Shown here piece by piece: positions 6,243 to 6,630 of a DNA stretch of 6,630 nt. Under the pieces are notes generated by a model, which was given only the letters and a program-made list of their open reading frames with translations, searched no databases and was not told the DNA's origin. Source of the stretch: CAZIVE01 sp964542435 (lineage in GTDB: Bacteria > Bacteroidota > Bacteroidia > Bacteroidales > Tannerellaceae); contig CAZIVE010000139.1 in assembly GCA_964542435.1 (NCBI GenBank), positions 1 through 6,630 on the forward strand. Direction: 5' to 3'. Position 1 is the stretch's first letter. Each line of letters starts with the position of its first letter. The translations under genes were made by a program, and so were the position numbers.

Positions 6243-6630
6243 ATGAAACAAAATTTGTTAATTGTACTGCTTGTGTTTGCCGCAACTTTGATCGGTATGG
6301 CACAGAATCCCATATTGGAAGTTACGGGCGGAAAAGTCCAAGGTGTAAATTCCACGACTAAAGACGTAATCGTGTATAAAGGTGTTCCTTATGCAGCGCC
6401 CCCAACGGGCAATCTGCGCTGGAAAGCTCCGCAGGATGTTCTTCCGTGGCAAGGCGTCAAGGTGGCAGATCATTTCGGACCGGCGTCCATTCAGGTTGCG
6501 CGTGATCATGAGCATCGCACGCAAGTGAAGAAATTCGGGGAAGTGGATTATGTAAAGGAGTTTTATGAAGCCGGCGATCCTCAGTTCAGTGAAGATTGTC
6601 TCTACTTGAATGTATGGCAACCCGCAAAAG
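6243..6630 (+). CDS. Secreted type-B carboxylesterase, second tandem copy (partial)
   Basis: The 5' end of a paralogue of the preceding gene, open to the window edge (129 complete codons). It starts with its own signal peptide (1-20, likely cleavage after LIGMA), which differs strongly from that of copy 1 (5 of 21 residues identical). From residue 22 on it aligns without gaps: 94 of 108 residues are identical (87%), and most changes are conservative. The type-B signature EDCLYLNVWQP is reached at 117-127; the nucleophile, acid and His lie beyond the window. The last 55 bp (6576-6630) are identical to 5065-5119 of copy 1. Function is presumably the same secreted ester hydrolase, perhaps with different substrate range. 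Whether the gene is intact cannot be judged here. Confidence 0.9.
   Translation, partial: MKQNLLIVLLVFAATLIGMAQNPILEVTGGKVQGVNSTTKDVIVYKGVPYAAPPTGNLRWKAPQDVLPWQGVKVADHFGPASIQVARDHEHRTQVKKFGEVDYVKEFYEAGDPQFSEDCLYLNVWQPAK

Overview
The window looks like chromosomal DNA of a Bacteroidota species, probably Bacteroidales in the Prevotella/Bacteroides range. The evidence is the gene order gnd-zwf-pgl, an envelope lipoprotein and secreted type-B carboxylesterases of the kind common in that group, start sites mostly without Shine-Dalgarno sequences, and matches to the Bacteroidetes sigma factor -7 element TAnnTTTG upstream of genes. The species assignment is inference; nothing in the window fixes it.

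Layout: 1-345 holds no protein gene. It has four tandem 42-bp units (48-215), each built around a hairpin/dyad, then a cluster of nested inverted repeats (215-267), then the rho-independent terminator of the leftward gene. A small lipoprotein with an antibiotic-biosynthesis-monooxygenase (ABM/YgiN-like) domain is on the minus strand (346-762). A 226-bp divergent intergenic region follows. Next comes a rightward operon with the three enzymes of the oxidative pentose phosphate pathway: gnd (989-2440), zwf (2458-3927) and pgl (3909-4637). After a 94-bp gap with a good promoter match there is a complete secreted type-B carboxylesterase (4732-6114) with a strong terminator. A second, closely related carboxylesterase (6243 onward) is cut by the window edge.

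Together, Zwf oxidises glucose-6-phosphate to 6-phosphogluconolactone (making NADPH), Pgl hydrolyses the lactone, and Gnd oxidatively decarboxylates 6-phosphogluconate to ribulose-5-phosphate (a second NADPH). Gene order is the reverse of reaction order, and tight spacing or overlap suggests co-translation. The esterase pair is a tandem duplication: the available parts align without gaps at a fixed 1511-bp offset, are 87% identical in the mature protein, and end in a 55-bp perfectly identical stretch. No wholly new multi-gene system is evident. The least explained element is the palindromic 42-bp tandem array at the left.
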